Assembly (NCBI RefSeq): GCF_025567525.1
Contig: NZ_JAOQJY010000016.1
Location: 1-64,000 of the forward strand
DNA from: Gallintestinimicrobium propionicum
GTDB taxonomy: Bacteria; Bacillota; Clostridia; Lachnospirales; Lachnospiraceae
Reading direction: 5' to 3'
DNA: 64,000 bases
Within the stretch, counting starts at the first letter, position 1; each line of letters begins with the position of its first letter. Both the position numbers and the translations under genes were made by a program. Positions 17,949 to 27,324 of this stretch are shown piece by piece. Below the pieces are notes generated by a model. It was not told the DNA's origin and made no database searches. It was given only the letters and a program-made list of their open reading frames with translations.

Positions 17949-18464
17949 TTAATTATTGAGAATAATATCTATTATATCTTTCTTTCCTTTAGTGTACAAT
18001 CCCCTATTATCAGCATACTTACTTTCCAATTCTTCCTTCACCCTCTGATACCGCAAAGCCATATTCTCATTAGCATTTAGACAATCTCTAAAATGAATAT
18101 AATTCCTCCACTCAATTCCATTCCACTTCACAACATGAATATGGTGTGTCCTGATATCCTTTTCCATATCACCCATTACATAAAGAATCTGATTTTCCAC
18201 ATCCGAACCACGATAAAAGATTCCTTCCTTCTGTAACTGCTCATTATATGACATTATTTTCTCAAAATCAGTTACCCCAACGGCAATATCAATAATCGGT
18301 TTTGCTTTAATTGCCGGTATTGCTGTACTTCCAATATGCTGTATATCAATAGCATCATCTCCTAATATAGATTTAAATATTTTGATTGTTTGAATGGCAG
18401 CCTCATCCCACTGTTTATCATGTGGTTCAAGCTGCACTATTCCCCTTTTTAATCCTAATGACAT
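17949..18464 (-). CDS. GrpB family protein (UPF0157)
   Basis: A 171-residue cytosolic protein of the GrpB family, which has a nucleotidyltransferase-like fold. Family marks are the N-terminal VQLEPHDKQWDEAA, then DIQHIGSTAIPAIKAKPIID with the acidic ID motif, and RTHHIHVVKWNG...NYIHFRDCLNANEN. Biochemical function is not established for the family; transfer of a nucleotide or CoA-linked group has been suggested. A decayed second copy lies at 7184-7466. It is 17 bases after the NUDIX gene, so probably co-transcribed. Confidence 0.9.
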   Translation of the reverse strand: MSLGLKRGIVQLEPHDKQWDEAAIQTIKIFKSILGDDAIDIQHIGSTAIPAIKAKPIIDIAVGVTDFEKIMSYNEQLQKEGIFYRGSDVENQILYVMGDMEKDIRTHHIHVVKWNGIEWRNYIHFRDCLNANENMALRYQRVKEELESKYADNRGLYTKGKKDIIDIILNN

Positions 18465-18480
18465 AGCAATCTCCTTAATA

Positions 18481-19239
18481 TTACATCACAATTTCACTGT
18501 CGAAATATTGTTTCTGAAAATGAATCTGTCTCCTGATTTCTTCCTTTGAAAAAGTCATTCCGTCAGGCACAACTACCCACTTTTCTTCTATATCATCTTT
18601 TCTCCGAACAATGGCAATAATTTTACCTGTAAACTTCTTTACTGGGTCATTTACACCTAATATATAAGCGTCCTGCTCTTCTCCATCTAGTGCCATAACT
18701 CCTTCAATGTCACCATAATTTATTGGATAATACATATCCTTATATTCAGGATGATAACTTCCTAATGGTCTATAGACTGTGACAGTTACTGTTGCTCCAA
18801 TTATAGAATTATTTTTTACCTGTAAATACTTCTCTATCAATTTCGGCTGTATCAACGGATATGTCCAGTTCTCAGGCAACTCATTCATAAGCACAACTTT
18901 CTCCATTTCGCTATGTAATTCTTTCGCAAATTCAGTTATCTCTGCAAAACAAAGCAGTCCAAACGTTTCTTCACCGGTATCATTTACTCTAGTTTTACCT
19001 GTCACCGAATATACGCATATTGGTTTTATCTCAAATTTGATAGCTCCAGTCTCTTCCTGCAACTCCCTTTTAGCTGTTTCAAAAATATCCTCCCCATCTT
19101 CTCTATGCCCTCCCGGCACTTCATATGTATCTCTTTCTTTATGCTTGCAAAATACCCACTTGCCGTTACTCTGTGAGATAATTACTGCAAATTTCAATAG
19201 TTCGTCATTAACTGTATCATAAAATCTTACTTCCACCAT
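18481..19239 (-). CDS. NUDIX hydrolase fused to a pyrophosphatase-like domain
   Basis: A 252-residue two-domain protein. Residues 1-145 form the NUDIX fold with a perfect box, GGHREDGEDIFETAK then RELQEETGA, which binds metal and cleaves nucleoside diphosphates linked to other groups. Residues 150-252 resemble inorganic-pyrophosphatase-like domains: PLGSYHPEYKDMYYPINYG, GEEQDAYILGVNDPV and FTGKIIAIVRRKDD. This fusion recurs in Firmicutes. Substrate unknown; sanitation of nucleotide derivatives is the default idea. It sits 21 bases after the HAD gene in one operon. Confidence 0.88.
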   Translation of the reverse strand: MVEVRFYDTVNDELLKFAVIISQSNGKWVFCKHKERDTYEVPGGHREDGEDIFETAKRELQEETGAIKFEIKPICVYSVTGKTRVNDTGEETFGLLCFAEITEFAKELHSEMEKVVLMNELPENWTYPLIQPKLIEKYLQVKNNSIIGATVTVTVYRPLGSYHPEYKDMYYPINYGDIEGVMALDGEEQDAYILGVNDPVKKFTGKIIAIVRRKDDIEEKWVVVPDGMTFSKEEIRRQIHFQKQYFDSEIVM

Positions 19240-19260
19240 ATTTCCTCTCCATGTACATAT

Positions 19261-20037
19261 CTATAATATTTCATTCTCAATAAAATCCGCAATTCCCTCT
19301 TCGTCATTTGAACCAATTACAATATCCGCTCTCTCTTTTACCTCATCAATCGCATTCCCCATTGCAACACCTGTTCCACATAATTCAAGCATTCCGATAT
19401 CTGCATAATCATCTCCAAATGCAATAATTGAATCTGTACTAAATCCACATACTTCCGTAATCTTCATAATTGCGTTTTCTTTCGTCACATTCTTTTTTGT
19501 AAACTTGTACCAAAATCCATCAGAGAAACGAATACAATCACAATCAGAGAGACTTCGAGCCAGCTTATCTGCCTTATCTTGATTAAATATCTCGACACAC
19601 ATTTTTAATGAACATTCGTTAAAATCTGAAAAATCTGTATAAATACTATCTCCCCAACTCTTATCTAACTTCTTAGGATCTATTTTATAATTCCAATAAT
19701 GTGCATCTATTGTATCTATCGTAATTTCGCAATCATTTCCACAAATATTTCTTGCCATGTCAATCATCACATTCGTTTCTTCTTCGGAAAATTCTGCCCT
19801 ATAAATATATTCTGTTTTGTATTTTACTAATGCCCCTCCACTCGATATTAAAATATCGGGCATCAATTCATTTAAAAATACCAAAGAGTTTTGCTCACTT
19901 CTGGAGGTGGAAACACCTATCAATATATCATTTTCCCTGCATTTTTTTAGAGCTGATAATGTTCTTGTTGATATTGTTTTTTCACTCTGTAATAAAGTTC
20001 CGTCTAAATCAAATAAAAGAAGTTTGCATTTCTTCAT
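19261..20037 (-). CDS. Cof-type HAD-IIB phosphatase
   Basis: A 258-residue cytosolic phosphatase. Motif I is LLFDLDGTLLQSEK with the nucleophilic Asp, motif II is the Ser in IGVSTSR, the conserved Lys is in YKFTKKNVTKENA and motif III is FGDDYADIGML. The family removes phosphate from sugar phosphates, flavin precursors or similar small molecules. It leads the operon with NUDIX, GrpB and HNH-like genes, and its start faces the 3' end of guaA across 190 bases. AT-rich codon use matches the accessory region, not guaA. Confidence 0.9.
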   Translation of the reverse strand: MKKCKLLLFDLDGTLLQSEKTISTRTLSALKKCRENDILIGVSTSRSEQNSLVFLNELMPDILISSGGALVKYKTEYIYRAEFSEEETNVMIDMARNICGNDCEITIDTIDAHYWNYKIDPKKLDKSWGDSIYTDFSDFNECSLKMCVEIFNQDKADKLARSLSDCDCIRFSDGFWYKFTKKNVTKENAIMKITEVCGFSTDSIIAFGDDYADIGMLELCGTGVAMGNAIDEVKERADIVIGSNDEEGIADFIENEIL

Positions 20038-20129
20038 ATCATTTTTTCCTTTTCATTCTTCTGAATAATTACATTTGCATCAATTACTCTCCCCACAAAT
20101 AGAGCCAAACTAGAGCCATTTGATAAAAC

Positions 20130-20222
20130 AAATGCCGAAAGCCTGCATATACAATGGGGTCCCTCCTCTGCTACGCAGCGGTCCTCCCCATTGTCATGAA
20201 TACAAGCTTTCGGCATTTTAAT
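20130..20222 (-). terminator. Long terminator hairpin of guaA with nested palindrome
   Basis: AAATGCCGAAAGC (20130-20142) pairs with GCTTTCGGCATTT (20206-20218), and inside ACAATGGGG (20151-20159) pairs with CCCCATTGT (20186-20194). The inner part ends TTGTCATGAA like the short palindromes at 44540, 45876 and 62342. It lies 9 bases past the guaA stop, on the border of the accessory region. Confidence 0.75.
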
Positions 20223-20226
20223 TTGT

Positions 20227-21768
20227 TTATTCCAGTTCAATCGTCCCAGGCGGCTTACTCGTCAAATCGTAGAGTACGCGGTTGACGCCTTTCACCTCAT
20301 TGATGACGCGGGTCATAACTTTGAACAGCACGTCAAACGGGATTTCTGCAGCTTCTGCGGTCATAAAATCAGATGTGATGACTGCGCGCAGCGCAACTGC
20401 ATAATCGTAGGTTCTTTCATCGCCCATAACGCCAACAGAACGCATGTTGGTCAGCGCTGCAAAGAACTGTCCCAGTCCTTTGTCGCAGCCTGCTTTGGCA
20501 AGCTCTTCGCGGTAGATAGCGTCTGCATCCTGAACGATGCGAACTTTCTCCGGAGTCACCTCGCCTACAATACGAACACCCAGACCAGGACCGGGGAACG
20601 GCTGACGGTATACAAGGTATTCGGGAATGCCAAGTTCCAGACCGGCACGACGAACCTCATCTTTAAACAGAAGACGCAGCGGCTCGATGATTTCCTTGAA
20701 ATCAACGCAGTCCGGAAGACCGCCTACGTTATGATGAGACTTGATCACAGCAGATTTACCGAGACCACTCTCGATTACGTCCGGATAAATCGTTCCCTGT
20801 ACGAGGAAATCCACAGCACCGATTTTCTTTGCTTCTTCTTCGAATACTCGGATAAATTCTTCTCCAATAATCTTACGTTTTTTTTCAGGATCAGAAACAC
20901 CCGCCAGTTTGGAATAGAAACGTTCCTGTGCGTTTACGCGGATAAAGTTTAAGTCGTACTGACCGTCCGGGCCGAATACAGCTTCTACTTCATCTCCTTC
21001 GTTTTTACGAAGCAGACCATGATCTACAAACACGCAGGTCAGCTGCTTGCCGACCGCCTTGGACAGCAGAACTGCTGCAACAGAAGAATCCACACCGCCG
21101 GAAAGTGCACACAGCACCTTGCCGTCTCCAACCTTTTCACGGATCTGGTGGATCGTTGTCTCCACGAAAGAATCCATCTTCCAGTCGCCTGTGCATCCAC
21201 AGATATCATATACGAAATTGGAAAGCATCTTAGTGCCTTCCTGAGTATGCATAACCTCCGGATGGAACTGTACTGCATACAGCTTCTTCTCTGCATTTTC
21301 CATTCCTGCAACCGGACACACTGGTGTATGGGCTGTAATTTTGAATTTCTCCGGTGCTTTTTCAATATAATCGGTATGACTCATCCAACAGATCGTGCTG
21401 GGGGATACATTTTTAAATAATGCAGATTCTGTATCCACTGCAACCTCAGTTTTACCATATTCGCTGACAGGCGCAGTTTTTACGCTGCCGCCCAGCATAT
21501 AGGACATAAGCTGTGATCCATAACAGATTCCCAGAATCGGAATACCCATTTCGAATATCTCTTTCGGGCATCTGGGGGAATCCTCTCCGTATACACTGTT
21601 GGGACCACCTGTAAAGATGATACCCTTAGGGTTCATTTCCCGGATCTTATCCAGACTGAGCGTATAAGGATGCACTTCACAATATACATTACATTCTCTG
21701 ACTCTTCTGGCAATCAGCTGATTGTACTGTCCGCCAAAGTCAAGAACAATAACAAGTTCCCGATCCAT
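20227..21768 (-). CDS. guaA: GMP synthase, glutamine-hydrolysing
   Basis: A 513-residue cytosolic enzyme making GMP from XMP with glutamine and ATP. The class I glutamine amidotransferase part (1-190) has GICYGSQ with nucleophile Cys82, and FHPEV with the His-Glu pair. The ATP pyrophosphatase part has the P-loop ALSGGVDSS and the family end VYDLTSKPPGTIE. The start is the ATG behind GGAGGAG; the frame reaches 61 codons further up through the leader. It is transcribed from a near-consensus promoter at 21869-21897. The 3' end is a known island integration site, and here accessory DNA begins right behind it. Confidence 0.98.
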   Translation of the reverse strand: MDRELVIVLDFGGQYNQLIARRVRECNVYCEVHPYTLSLDKIREMNPKGIIFTGGPNSVYGEDSPRCPKEIFEMGIPILGICYGSQLMSYMLGGSVKTAPVSEYGKTEVAVDTESALFKNVSPSTICWMSHTDYIEKAPEKFKITAHTPVCPVAGMENAEKKLYAVQFHPEVMHTQEGTKMLSNFVYDICGCTGDWKMDSFVETTIHQIREKVGDGKVLCALSGGVDSSVAAVLLSKAVGKQLTCVFVDHGLLRKNEGDEVEAVFGPDGQYDLNFIRVNAQERFYSKLAGVSDPEKKRKIIGEEFIRVFEEEAKKIGAVDFLVQGTIYPDVIESGLGKSAVIKSHHNVGGLPDCVDFKEIIEPLRLLFKDEVRRAGLELGIPEYLVYRQPFPGPGLGVRIVGEVTPEKVRIVQDADAIYREELAKAGCDKGLGQFFAALTNMRSVGVMGDERTYDYAVALRAVITSDFMTAEAAEIPFDVLFKVMTRVINEVKGVNRVLYDLTSKPPGTIELE

Positions 21769-21868
21769 TCGTCTCCTCCTCGAGTTAATTTTGAAACAAC
21801 AGGGCCAACAGTCTGAAAAAGTGTACCCGCACTCCATGACCACTGACCTGATATCATCATAATGAACA

Positions 21869-21897
21869 ATTATAGTTGGAATCCCCTGTTCTGTCAA
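21869..21897 (-). promoter_or_regulatory. Vegetative promoter of guaA
   Basis: On the minus strand TTGACA (21897-21892) and TATAAT (21874-21869) are separated by 17 bases, both perfect matches to the housekeeping sigma consensus. The leader to the start codon is about 95 bases. I see no purine-riboswitch core in it. Confidence 0.9.
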
Positions 21898-21999
21898 AGG
21901 TTTTCCATGCCGTTTCCTTTTCTGATTTACGAAAAAGATCGACCATCGCACCGATTAATCATTCACCATCTAAGGTCAGTGCAATTCGGTAACCTTATT

Positions 22000-23331
22000 T
22001 CAACTTTTTTGCGCAAAATGCTCCCATTTATGTCCCTTATATCGGAGCACATAGAAGATTTCCCGCACAACCCAGTCGATAAACATCGCCATCCAAATGG
22101 AAACCAGGCCAAAGTGACAAACATAAGTGAATACGTAAGCAAGCACGACTCGAAATACCCACATGGAAAAAATAGCAACACTCATCGGCCAGACTACATC
22201 GCCTGCTGCCCTCAGTGTATTCGGAACGCCAAACGCCGGCATCCAAAGAAATGCACTTGCAACCGCATGGATCCGTACAATCTGAATCGTCAGCTGAGCT
22301 GCATCCGGTCCGAGATTGAAAAAGGTTACCAGTATCGGAGCTGACAGGTAAAGAATGATCGACAGACAGCCGATCCCGATCATCGCATCCCTGCAAAGAC
22401 GTCTGGTATAATAACGCGCCTGGTCATATCTTCCTGCGCCAACGCATACGCTGACTACCGATACGATCGCAAGGTTGATGGCAAAGCCCGGCAGGTTATT
22501 CCAGTTCGCAATTGTGCCCGTAACCGCATTTGCAGCGATCGCAGAAGTCCCCATTGTTGCGACTGCACTCATAACGAGAATTTTACCCAGCTGGAACATG
22601 CTATTTTCCAGACCGTTTGGAATCGCGATATACAGGATCTTCTTAATCAGACTGCCATTAAACTTCCAGGTAATCTGCCCGCAGAGGTTGATTTCTTTTT
22701 TGGTTTGGAACATCAACAAAAAAATCACAACTGCCGCTACATATCTGGAAATGGTAGTCGGGATCGCAACGCCTGCTACGCCCATGTGCAAACCATAAAT
22801 GCAGATCGCATTGCCGACCACATTGATTACATTCATCAGCAAGGATACCCACATCGTCACCTTTGATTCGTTCATCGCCCGAAACAACGCCGCACAGGAA
22901 TTATATATAGCAAGTGCAACAAACGAATACGTCGTGATAATCAGATAGGTCTTGCTCGCCTTCATAACGTCATCCTCGATTTTACCGAACATCAGACGCA
23001 GCAGCGGATCATGTGCCGTTATAAAAATAACGGAAATAACGAACGCGAGCAGTGTGGCGAACAATAAGATCTGCCATGCCGACTTACATGCGTCCTCTCT
23101 TTTCTTTTTCCCAAGGAAATGTCCTGAAACGACTGCACCGCCGGTTGCCAGAGCAGAGAACACATTGATCAGCAAAATGTTGACCGTGTCTACCAGTGAA
23201 ACGCCTGAAACCGCCGCTTCTCCCGCCGCAGAAACCATAATCGTATCCGCCATTCCAACAGCAATTGCAAGAATCTGTTCAATGATCAGCGGTATAATCA
23301 GCTTCCGCAGATCCTTCCCCGAATAAAGCAT
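22000..23331 (-). CDS. MATE family efflux transporter
   Basis: A 443-residue inner-membrane protein with about twelve hydrophobic helices in two MatE halves. Each half opens with the family pattern: IIPLIIEQILAIAVGMADTI in the first and IAIPNGLENSMFQLGK in the second, and GVAGVAIPTTISRYV lies between. The family exports drugs or metabolites in exchange for Na+ or H+. The start is MLYSG with GGAGGGG close upstream; four codons earlier another ATG is possible. It is transcribed toward guaA but guaA has its own promoter. The substrate is not deducible. Confidence 0.92.
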   Translation of the reverse strand: MLYSGKDLRKLIIPLIIEQILAIAVGMADTIMVSAAGEAAVSGVSLVDTVNILLINVFSALATGGAVVSGHFLGKKKREDACKSAWQILLFATLLAFVISVIFITAHDPLLRLMFGKIEDDVMKASKTYLIITTYSFVALAIYNSCAALFRAMNESKVTMWVSLLMNVINVVGNAICIYGLHMGVAGVAIPTTISRYVAAVVIFLLMFQTKKEINLCGQITWKFNGSLIKKILYIAIPNGLENSMFQLGKILVMSAVATMGTSAIAANAVTGTIANWNNLPGFAINLAIVSVVSVCVGAGRYDQARYYTRRLCRDAMIGIGCLSIILYLSAPILVTFFNLGPDAAQLTIQIVRIHAVASAFLWMPAFGVPNTLRAAGDVVWPMSVAIFSMWVFRVVLAYVFTYVCHFGLVSIWMAMFIDWVVREIFYVLRYKGHKWEHFAQKS

Positions 23332-23460
23332 TTTCCCCTCCATCCCGCAAAATATGCGGTTTTTTATTTCTCATTTGTCTGGCTTTTTCCCTTACGCTGA
23401 GTATAGCATATTTTCCCTGTCCCCGTAATATCTTGTAAAAAATGTTCTTTAGGGGATTTT

Positions 23461-23742
23461 ATGAAAGAATATATTGAAGAACGTGCCCTGGCAGTAGCCG
23501 GCTATATTATCGAATCCAACGCGACCGTCCGACAAGCTGCCCGTCAGTTTGGAATCAGCAAATCCACTGTACATAAAGATATCACGGAACGTCTGATGCA
23601 GGTCAATCCGGCTCTGGCAAAAGAAGCCCGAAAGGTACTCGATATCAACAAATCCGAGCGCCATATCCGCGGCGGTATGGCAACCAAGGAAAAATATGAG
23701 CACGAGCATCTGCTGCACGCCTGCCAGAGAGCCGTATCCTGA
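23461..23742 (+). CDS. spoIIID: Sporulation transcriptional regulator SpoIIID
   Basis: A 93-residue DNA-binding protein, start behind AGGGGAT. The helix-turn-helix VRQAARQFGISKSTVHKDI and the segment RLMQVNPALAKEARKVLDIN are hallmarks of SpoIIID, as is HIRGGMATKEKY in the basic tail. SpoIIID acts in the mother cell, switching genes between the sigma-E and sigma-K programmes. Length equals that of known members. Its presence marks the host as a spore former. The stop lies 12 bases from the convergent end of the SNF2 helicase gene. Confidence 0.96.
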   Translation: MKEYIEERALAVAGYIIESNATVRQAARQFGISKSTVHKDITERLMQVNPALAKEARKVLDINKSERHIRGGMATKEKYEHEHLLHACQRAVS

Positions 23743-23754
23743 ATTTGACAGCAC

Positions 23755-26700
23755 TCACCGCAGCAGTTCCAACAGTTCCTCGCGGGTCAGACCCTGCGCC
23801 TGCAGGCTCTCCCCTCCGAGGATTCTGTCTGAAAGCTGCAGCTTGCGTTCCTGCAGCTCCACGATTTTCTCTTCAATCGTCCCTTTGGCAAGAATCCGGT
23901 AAACATTGACCACATTTTTCTGCCCGATCCGGTGTGCACGGTCCGTCGCCTGATTCTGTACTGCGCTGTTCCACCACGGATCGAAATGGATCACCACGTC
24001 TGCCGCCGTGAGATTCAACCCGGTTCCTCCCGCTTTCAGAGAAATACAGAATACCGGAACTTCATCGTGCGCAAACGACTCCACCATTTCGATTCTCTTT
24101 TCTTTCGGAGTCGCGCCGGTCAGCATGTGGCTTGCAATCTTTTCCTCCTCCAAAATCCGGTACAGGCGTTCCAGCATCGTTGTAAACTGAGAAAACAGGA
24201 GTACCTTGTGCCCGTTTTCCACTGCGTTTCGGATCAGCCCACGCACAAGCTCTGTCTTTGCAGATCCTCCTTTATAATTATCATACAAAAGCGCCGGATC
24301 GCAGCAAAGCTGTCTAAGGCGCGTCAGTTCCGCCAGAATTTCGATCTTATCCGTCCGGATTTCCTCGTCGGATTTTTCCTCCAGCATCAGCTTCATACGT
24401 CTGACATGGGCATCATACAGCTCCTGCTGCTCCCCATCCATATCGGCATACAGGTTTTCCTCCAGCTTGTCCGGCAAATCCTGCAGCACTTCTTTTTTCA
24501 GGCGCCGCAGGACGAATGGACGGATCAGCCGCTGCAGCCGCTTCGCAGCGTCTTCGTCCTTATGCTGGACAATCGGCTGTTCCAGCTCTGTCCGAAACCG
24601 CTGATAGCTGTACAAATACCCGGGCATGAGATAATCAAAAATGCTCCACAATTCACTCAGCCGGTTCTCTATCGGTGTACCCGTCAGCGCAAGCCGGAAT
24701 CCGGTCTGAACCTGCTTGACTGCCCTCGCCGCCTGCGTTCCGTGATTTTTGATATACTGCGCTTCATCGATCACCTCGCAGAAAAAATGAAGCTCCTGAT
24801 AGTCTGTGATATCCCGACGGAGCAGATCATAGGACGTAATCAATACATCCACTTCTTTCCAGCGATCCAGAACTTCCTTGCGCTGCTGAACATTTCCCGT
24901 TACCATATCCGCTTTCAGCGAAGGCGCAAACCGTTCCAGCTCATGCTTCCAGTTATAAACAAGTGACGCCGGACAGACGATCAGGCTGCATCCGGTGTGC
25001 TCTACTAATAGGAAGCTGATGACCTGCAGCGTTTTTCCAAGCCCCATATCGTCCGCCAGAATTCCGCCGAACTGGTTACTGTAAAGCATTCCAATCCACG
25101 CGGCACCGGCTTTCTGATATTCCCGTAAAATTCCTTTTAAAGAGTCCGGCACATATTCCTTTTCGAAATCCGGATTCTGCAGCTTCTCGATCCGACTCGC
25201 GAAAGATACATCCCGAATCACCTCCATCATGGCGTTTTCCTGCAGCGTCTCATCCAGATACAGCATCCGGTACGCCGGAACCTCGATTTTGTCCTGCATC
25301 AGCTGCTTATCTGTCAGCTGCAGCGCCTGGCGCACCTCCTGCAGGGATTCCAGACCATTTTCTTCCATATTTACAAAGTCGCCGTTCTTGAGCCGGTAGA
25401 ATTTTCGTTTCCGATCATAACGGGACAAAATTTCCATCAGCTCTTCCCTCGGCATATCCTGAGAAGACACTGTCAGCTCCAACAAGTCGCCGCCCATGGA
25501 AATTCCAACGGATACGCCGTGCGACGGCAGAACCCGCACTTTTTTCAGTGCGTCGGAAACATACACCTCACCGATTGCAGAAAGCTGCACGATTCCTTCT
25601 GTCAGGAGACGGTAAAACAATTCATCGTCCTGATAAATAATCATTTCTTTTTTCAGATCATCATAAGTGTTGCAATAGGAGCTTAAAATCCGCGCTGCTT
25701 CCGACTCGCTGACAAGATCCCGCCTGTCGATATCCTCTATCAAATCGTATACACTATACTCCCGTTCTCCATAGCAGGCGATTGCACGACAGCTGACCAT
25801 TTCCTCCTGCGGCATATCCAGATAAAACCGGAATTTTACTGCCGCCAATTCCGTTTGCTTTTCCCCGACTCCTTTGATCTCGCATTGAAAATGTTCTTTT
25901 AATACCGGCATCAACTGTCTGAAAAATGCCGGCAAATCCTCTTCCTGCAAAAAAGCCGTCCGGTTCGGGAGCTTTTTCATACAGTCCAAAAATTCGGTCA
26001 CTTCTCCCAGCCCTTCATTGGAAACCCGATAAATCAGTCCGTCCTTAAAATACACCTGATCCCGTTCACAGGCATATCCGAACACATTTTCCAGGGAAAG
26101 CTCTGCACCGCCTTCCGTTCCCGTCAGCTGCAGTCTGCGTTCCAGCGCTGCGTCCGTGACATGCCAACTGCTCTCCGTTCCATCCAGCTGTACGGAAAAT
26201 ACCCGGTTTCCCATCGCGTCCAGAAATCCATCCAGTCCCCAGCCATCCAGCACGATCGTCCGAGCTTTCGGAAGCGCCGCCCGATACAGATAGGAATAAC
26301 CGCTCGTCTGCAGATATGCCTTTTCATAACGGCCAACCCACTGCTCCAGAAATTCCACAAGCGGCCGCGATTCTTCGGTAAAGCTTCCTTTTATATGAAC
26401 AAATTCCAGACTTTTTCCATAGGAATAGCTGCTTTGCTCCCGAAGCGCACGGATCATGGAAAAAATATCCTTTACAATATACATCCTGCCGATCCCGATC
26501 CGAAATTCCGCCCGGCATTCACGCGTATCACAAATAAGAAGCGGCTCCAGCCGCACCTTCCCGAAGCTTTCTTCCTGCAGAACCGGAAGCATATGCCGGG
26601 CAGTCTGTTTCTGCAGAAGCTCTTTTAACTGTCTGGTCGTCTTCCGCTTCGGAACACCGGCAAGAAGCATGCTATCGCTTCTGGAGGCTGTAGTATTTCC

Positions 26701-27117
26701 CGGGGATCTGCGATTTTCCTGAATCTTTATCCCGTCCGCAGCTTCACCGATTTCTTTCTGGAAGCCTTCCAGCCCACGCTGTTTCAAGAACTCCGGCAGG
26801 CTCATATGCTCTTCTTCCACCCGGTCCGGATTTTCCAGATAATACAAAAGCACCGCCGTACAATGCTTGCACAGACCCTCATAGGAATAAAATGCAGGGC
26901 AATCGCACCATGCCTCCTGCACGCTGTCTTCTTCCTCATCCAGCAGGATCCTCACGTTATAAAGATTTCTCCCGCTCCCTTTGACGTCCGCCTGAATCTG
27001 CCTGCCTTTTTTCGTAGTTTTTATCTGAAACCGCCTGATCTTGCCCTGCCGCCAGATATCTACCCCTCTGGAATAAGAATACCCTGCCAGCTTTCGAATC
27101 TGTTCCCGTGTGATCAT
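23755..27117 (-). CDS. SNF2-family DEAD/DEAH helicase with SWIM zinc finger
   Basis: A 1120-residue protein. The start is at MITREQIRKL behind GGAGG. The frame runs 64 codons further upstream without a start signal. A SWIM zinc finger occurs at about residues 70-95 (CDCPAFYSYEGLCKHC). A long middle region holds an SNF2-assisting domain. The ATPase core has Walker A DDMGLGKT near 690, CEVIDEAQYIKN near 780 and the helicase C end QNQATDRAHRIGQKN near 1060. Such proteins translocate on double-stranded DNA; bacterial members are linked to transcription recycling or DNA repair. It is a core-genome type gene here, with no restriction genes nearby. Confidence 0.93.
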   Translation of the reverse strand: MITREQIRKLAGYSYSRGVDIWRQGKIRRFQIKTTKKGRQIQADVKGSGRNLYNVRILLDEEEDSVQEAWCDCPAFYSYEGLCKHCTAVLLYYLENPDRVEEEHMSLPEFLKQRGLEGFQKEIGEAADGIKIQENRRSPGNTTASRSDSMLLAGVPKRKTTRQLKELLQKQTARHMLPVLQEESFGKVRLEPLLICDTRECRAEFRIGIGRMYIVKDIFSMIRALREQSSYSYGKSLEFVHIKGSFTEESRPLVEFLEQWVGRYEKAYLQTSGYSYLYRAALPKARTIVLDGWGLDGFLDAMGNRVFSVQLDGTESSWHVTDAALERRLQLTGTEGGAELSLENVFGYACERDQVYFKDGLIYRVSNEGLGEVTEFLDCMKKLPNRTAFLQEEDLPAFFRQLMPVLKEHFQCEIKGVGEKQTELAAVKFRFYLDMPQEEMVSCRAIACYGEREYSVYDLIEDIDRRDLVSESEAARILSSYCNTYDDLKKEMIIYQDDELFYRLLTEGIVQLSAIGEVYVSDALKKVRVLPSHGVSVGISMGGDLLELTVSSQDMPREELMEILSRYDRKRKFYRLKNGDFVNMEENGLESLQEVRQALQLTDKQLMQDKIEVPAYRMLYLDETLQENAMMEVIRDVSFASRIEKLQNPDFEKEYVPDSLKGILREYQKAGAAWIGMLYSNQFGGILADDMGLGKTLQVISFLLVEHTGCSLIVCPASLVYNWKHELERFAPSLKADMVTGNVQQRKEVLDRWKEVDVLITSYDLLRRDITDYQELHFFCEVIDEAQYIKNHGTQAARAVKQVQTGFRLALTGTPIENRLSELWSIFDYLMPGYLYSYQRFRTELEQPIVQHKDEDAAKRLQRLIRPFVLRRLKKEVLQDLPDKLEENLYADMDGEQQELYDAHVRRMKLMLEEKSDEEIRTDKIEILAELTRLRQLCCDPALLYDNYKGGSAKTELVRGLIRNAVENGHKVLLFSQFTTMLERLYRILEEEKIASHMLTGATPKEKRIEMVESFAHDEVPVFCISLKAGGTGLNLTAADVVIHFDPWWNSAVQNQATDRAHRIGQKNVVNVYRILAKGTIEEKIVELQERKLQLSDRILGGESLQAQGLTREELLELLR

Positions 27118-27324
27118 GCTGTAAGCCTCCGCTCCCGCTGTCTGCGGTTCGTTCCTGCTGCCCCTGCCGATGGCTGCGATGCAGCTTGACTGCGATGCAG
27201 CTCGACTGCATTGTGCTCTCGCCAACCTCATCCTTTTATTATAGCAAGGAACTTTCTCTCCTACAACATACGCCGCGGGATTTCCGGAAAATTTGGTATT
27301 ACAGTTCACTCGTCCCTTACGATT

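Noticed and set aside
21769..21868. Purine riboswitch in the guaA leader
   Set aside because: The conserved three-way-junction core is absent; the leader is about 95 bases and looks plain.
23400..23460. Sigma-E promoter before spoIIID
   Set aside because: GCATATT is present as a possible -35, but no convincing -10 follows at the right distance.
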